Shown piece after piece: positions 13,429 to 15,397 of a stretch of DNA of 15,397 nt (position 1 is the first letter of the stretch; each line of letters opens with the position of its first letter). The notes below the pieces were generated by a model. That model was given only the letters and a program-made list of their open reading frames with translations. It was not told the DNA's origin and searched no databases. Made by a program: the position numbers and the translations under genes. Source of the DNA: M3007 sp964589365 (GTDB lineage: Bacteria > Bacteroidota > Bacteroidia > Chitinophagales > Saprospiraceae); contig CAZPTQ010000135.1 in assembly GCA_964589365.1 (NCBI GenBank), positions 1 to 15,397 of the forward strand, read 5' to 3'.

Positions 13429-15117
13429 ATGACAACTTTTCTGAAAAAAGCCCTTTTCCTCGTGGCAATCCTGTTTGCCCAAACGGCCTTCGGCCAAAGC
13501 CATGCTGCGGGTAATGAAGCCATGCAACTCGAAGACTGGGACAAGGCAATAAGCATATTTTCTGGCCTGACAAAAGCCAACCCCGCAGATCAAAGTGCTT
13601 TCTTGAGCCTCGGCAATGCTTACCTTGCTAAAGGCGACAAGGAAAATGCCTTGGCGAATTTCAAAAGCGCAACCAATGCAAATACCGGTACTCCCATTAC
13701 TTTTGTAGCCAATGGTCGCGTCCTTTTGCTCGAAAACAATGTGGTTGAAGCCGAAAAACAGTTTGGCAAGGCTAAGAAGTATGCCAAAAAAGACATGACC
13801 ACCTGGCGGCAACTTGGTGAATCATATTTTTACTATATCGCTCCGGGAGCGAAAAAACCCAAGCTCGCCAAAGCGGAAGAGTATCTCAAAGCGGCACTGG
13901 AGGTTTCTTCCAAGGATTTCGCCCTGCAAATGTCCCTTGGCGCAGCTTACAGAGAAATGTCGAGTGGGGGCCCGGCGGCTCAGCATTATGAATTCGCAGA
14001 AGTCCTGGAGCCGAAAAACCCGCTCCCAAAACTTATGCTGGCAAAGGTTTACCGTATTGCTAAAGTGCCAGAAAAACCACTTATTTTCTACAACAAAGCC
14101 ATCCAGGTTGCACCAAACTACAGCCCGGCCTTGCGTGGCAAAGCAGAATACTTCTTCTTTGTGCTATACAAATACGATGAGGCAGCAAAGGCATATAAAG
14201 AGTTGATAGACAATGGTTCCGAAGTGAAAATTGAGGATGAAATGCAACTTGCCAACTGTTATTATCTCACAAAAAACTGTGTAGCTACCAGCGAACTGGT
14301 AGAAAAAATCCTGCAAAAGGATCCGTCTAAAAACTACCTCCGCAGGCTTCAGGCCTACTGTGATTTTGAAAACGGGGATTACGAGCGGGGATTGAAAATA
14401 TTGGATGACTACTTCAAAATCGTTTCCCCCGAAAAAGTACTTGCCTCTGACTATGATTATCACGCCAAATTGTTGGTACAGACCAAGGGCGACACAACGC
14501 AAGCCATCAATGACTATAAAAAAGTCATTGCCATAGACAGCAGCAAATGGGGTGTTTATGAAGATATTGATAGGCTGGAATGGGCACGAAGAAACTACTG
14601 TGGCGCCCTAAGTGCATACAAATCGTATCTCGACTCTGTGGCAAGCCCGAAAGCAACCGATTGGTACAACCTCGGAATGCGCCATTATTTCTGTAAGGAG
14701 GATGATGCACACTTCCAGAACGCTGAAATGGCATTTGTAAAAGTGACGGAGATGAACCCTCAGGCCCCCATCGGCTGGCTTTGGGCCGCAAAATCTGTAG
14801 AAAAAATGGACCCTTCGCCGGACTCTATTGCTGTTCACCCCGAATTGGCAAATGAATATGGCAAGGCAAGGGTTTACTATGAAAAATATGTGGAAGTGGC
14901 AGAACTGGAGAAAGAGAAAAACAAAAAAGACCTCCTAAAGGCCTACCAGTATCTCGCGTACTGTTATTTTGTAAAAACAGAGGCCGACAAATTCATTCCT
15001 ATTATGGACAAATGGCAGGGAATGGAAACAGACCCCGCTCAGATTCAAACCATCAATGAAATGAAGGAGGCGTTTGGAAAAGAATCCACCCCCAATAGCG
15101 GTAGCGGGAAGAATTAA
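13429..15117 (+). CDS. Secreted tetratricopeptide-repeat protein
   Basis: This 562-residue protein has a signal peptide with probable cleavage after FGQ (about 23). It then has a nearly continuous array of TPR-like helical pairs, for example 24-53 and 57-86 (ADQSAFLSLGNAYLAKGDKENALANF), and further pairs at about 145-230, 235-260 and 270-300, with a looser C-terminal half. TPR arrays bind other proteins, so it is probably a periplasmic scaffold or assembly factor. No enzyme motif is seen. The ATG at 13429 begins the signal peptide. It follows the PstS-like lipoprotein on the same strand, an order I recall from other Bacteroidota. A large hairpin follows the stop. Confidence 0.88.
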   Translation: MTTFLKKALFLVAILFAQTAFGQSHAAGNEAMQLEDWDKAISIFSGLTKANPADQSAFLSLGNAYLAKGDKENALANFKSATNANTGTPITFVANGRVLLLENNVVEAEKQFGKAKKYAKKDMTTWRQLGESYFYYIAPGAKKPKLAKAEEYLKAALEVSSKDFALQMSLGAAYREMSSGGPAAQHYEFAEVLEPKNPLPKLMLAKVYRIAKVPEKPLIFYNKAIQVAPNYSPALRGKAEYFFFVLYKYDEAAKAYKELIDNGSEVKIEDEMQLANCYYLTKNCVATSELVEKILQKDPSKNYLRRLQAYCDFENGDYERGLKILDDYFKIVSPEKVLASDYDYHAKLLVQTKGDTTQAINDYKKVIAIDSSKWGVYEDIDRLEWARRNYCGALSAYKSYLDSVASPKATDWYNLGMRHYFCKEDDAHFQNAEMAFVKVTEMNPQAPIGWLWAAKSVEKMDPSPDSIAVHPELANEYGKARVYYEKYVEVAELEKEKNKKDLLKAYQYLAYCYFVKTEADKFIPIMDKWQGMETDPAQIQTINEMKEAFGKESTPNSGSGKN

Positions 15118-15138
15118 CCCTGTTTTGCCTAGTCCAAG

Positions 15139-15184
15139 TAACACAAGGGGCCTCCTGCAAAACGCAGGAGGCCCCTTGTAGTTA
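15139..15184. terminator. Long hairpin after the TPR gene
   Basis: ACAAGGGGCCTCCTGC (15143-15158) and GCAGGAGGCCCCTTGT (15164-15179) form a perfect 16-bp stem with an AAAAC loop. Past a one-base bulge (A15180), TAAC (15139-15142) pairs with GTTA (15181-15184). It is very GC-rich. No T-run follows directly; T6 appears only at 15204-15209. It probably ends or protects the TPR transcript. Confidence 0.75.
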
Positions 15185-15397
15185 AGCCAGCGTTAAGGCC
15201 CTGTTTTTTGTCAAATACCGTCAGGCAGCGATATTATTGCCTATTGCATCTGTCGGAATGCGTACCTTCGGGGAGTTTGCAGCCCCAGCGAGCCACCTAC
15301 ATAGTTCTCCCAACTATCGTAATCCTTTGAACGAACATGAACTTATCCGAGGTTGCTTGCGCGGGTCAGCGCAGTGCCAGCGCGACTTGTACGAGCG
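15185..15397 (+). promoter_or_regulatory. Right-edge intergenic region with promoter-like sequence
   Basis: TTG (15208-15210) and TATTATTG (15232-15239, one mismatch from TAnnTTTG) are 21 bases apart and may form a promoter reading rightwards. A small hairpin ATAGTT/AACTAT lies at 15301-15317. An ATG at 15337 opens a frame that runs off the edge for 20 codons without a stop, but the visible peptide resembles nothing I know. The last 40 bases are GC-rich. A gene or repeat may begin here; the sequence is too short to say. Confidence 0.35.

Noticed and set aside
15337..15397. Partial coding sequence from the ATG at 15337
   Set aside because: Only 20 codons are visible, the composition is atypical and no motif is seen; it is mentioned in the right-edge entry but not called as a gene.

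Overview
The window (15,397 bases) looks like ordinary chromosomal DNA from a member of the Bacteroidota, probably from the Saprospiria/Chitinophagia side of the phylum. Four things support this. Starts lack Shine-Dalgarno sequences. Several intergenic regions carry the Bacteroidota-type -7 box TAnnTTTG, some with a TTG -33 element 19-21 bases upstream. There are several lipoproteins and outer-membrane-type proteins. The order 'small membrane protein, PstS-like lipoprotein, secreted TPR protein' recalls Bacteroidota TonB/ExbD-linked clusters. The placement rests on my reading of protein style and cannot be fixed below phylum here.

Layout. 1-60: a heptamer/octamer tandem repeat abutting the start of an EamA/DMT permease (61-936, +). 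942-2699 (-): purD followed by a small lipoprotein, probably one operon. 2700-3710 (+): a REP-like palindrome, then two small cysteine-rich secreted proteins, then a long bidirectional terminator and an inverted pair of REP-like palindromes. 3710-6135 (-): an M3-family oligopeptidase followed by an exported DUF4159 protein. 6278-7012 (+): an outer-membrane-barrel candidate, converging with an AhpD-like CxxC protein (7083-7421, -) across a 15-bp inverted repeat that lies between the two stop codons. 7523-8332 (+): a free-standing class I glutamine amidotransferase, converging with acpP (8437-8676, -) over a perfect 17-bp bidirectional terminator. 8677-8989: divergent promoters and a 16-bp perfect palindrome. 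8990-12006 (+): pyruvate kinase and cysteinyl-tRNA synthetase, tightly coupled. 12092-15117 (+): the small membrane protein, PstS-like lipoprotein and TPR protein, closed by a large hairpin. The right edge holds a promoter-like sequence and perhaps the beginning of another gene.

Most genes are housekeeping: purine synthesis (purD), fatty-acid synthesis (acpP), glycolysis (pyk), tRNA charging (cysS) and peptide turnover. The least explained parts are the cysteine-rich protein pair (13 and 9 cysteines) and the REP-like palindromes that share arm sequence around it, the palindrome beside the pyk promoter, and the PstS-like/TPR module that stands apart from any phosphate ABC transporter. I found no CRISPR array, prophage, integrase, transposase, rRNA or tRNA gene. 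I see no clear case of a wholly new defence or mobile system. The cysteine-rich pair is the best candidate for undescribed biology.
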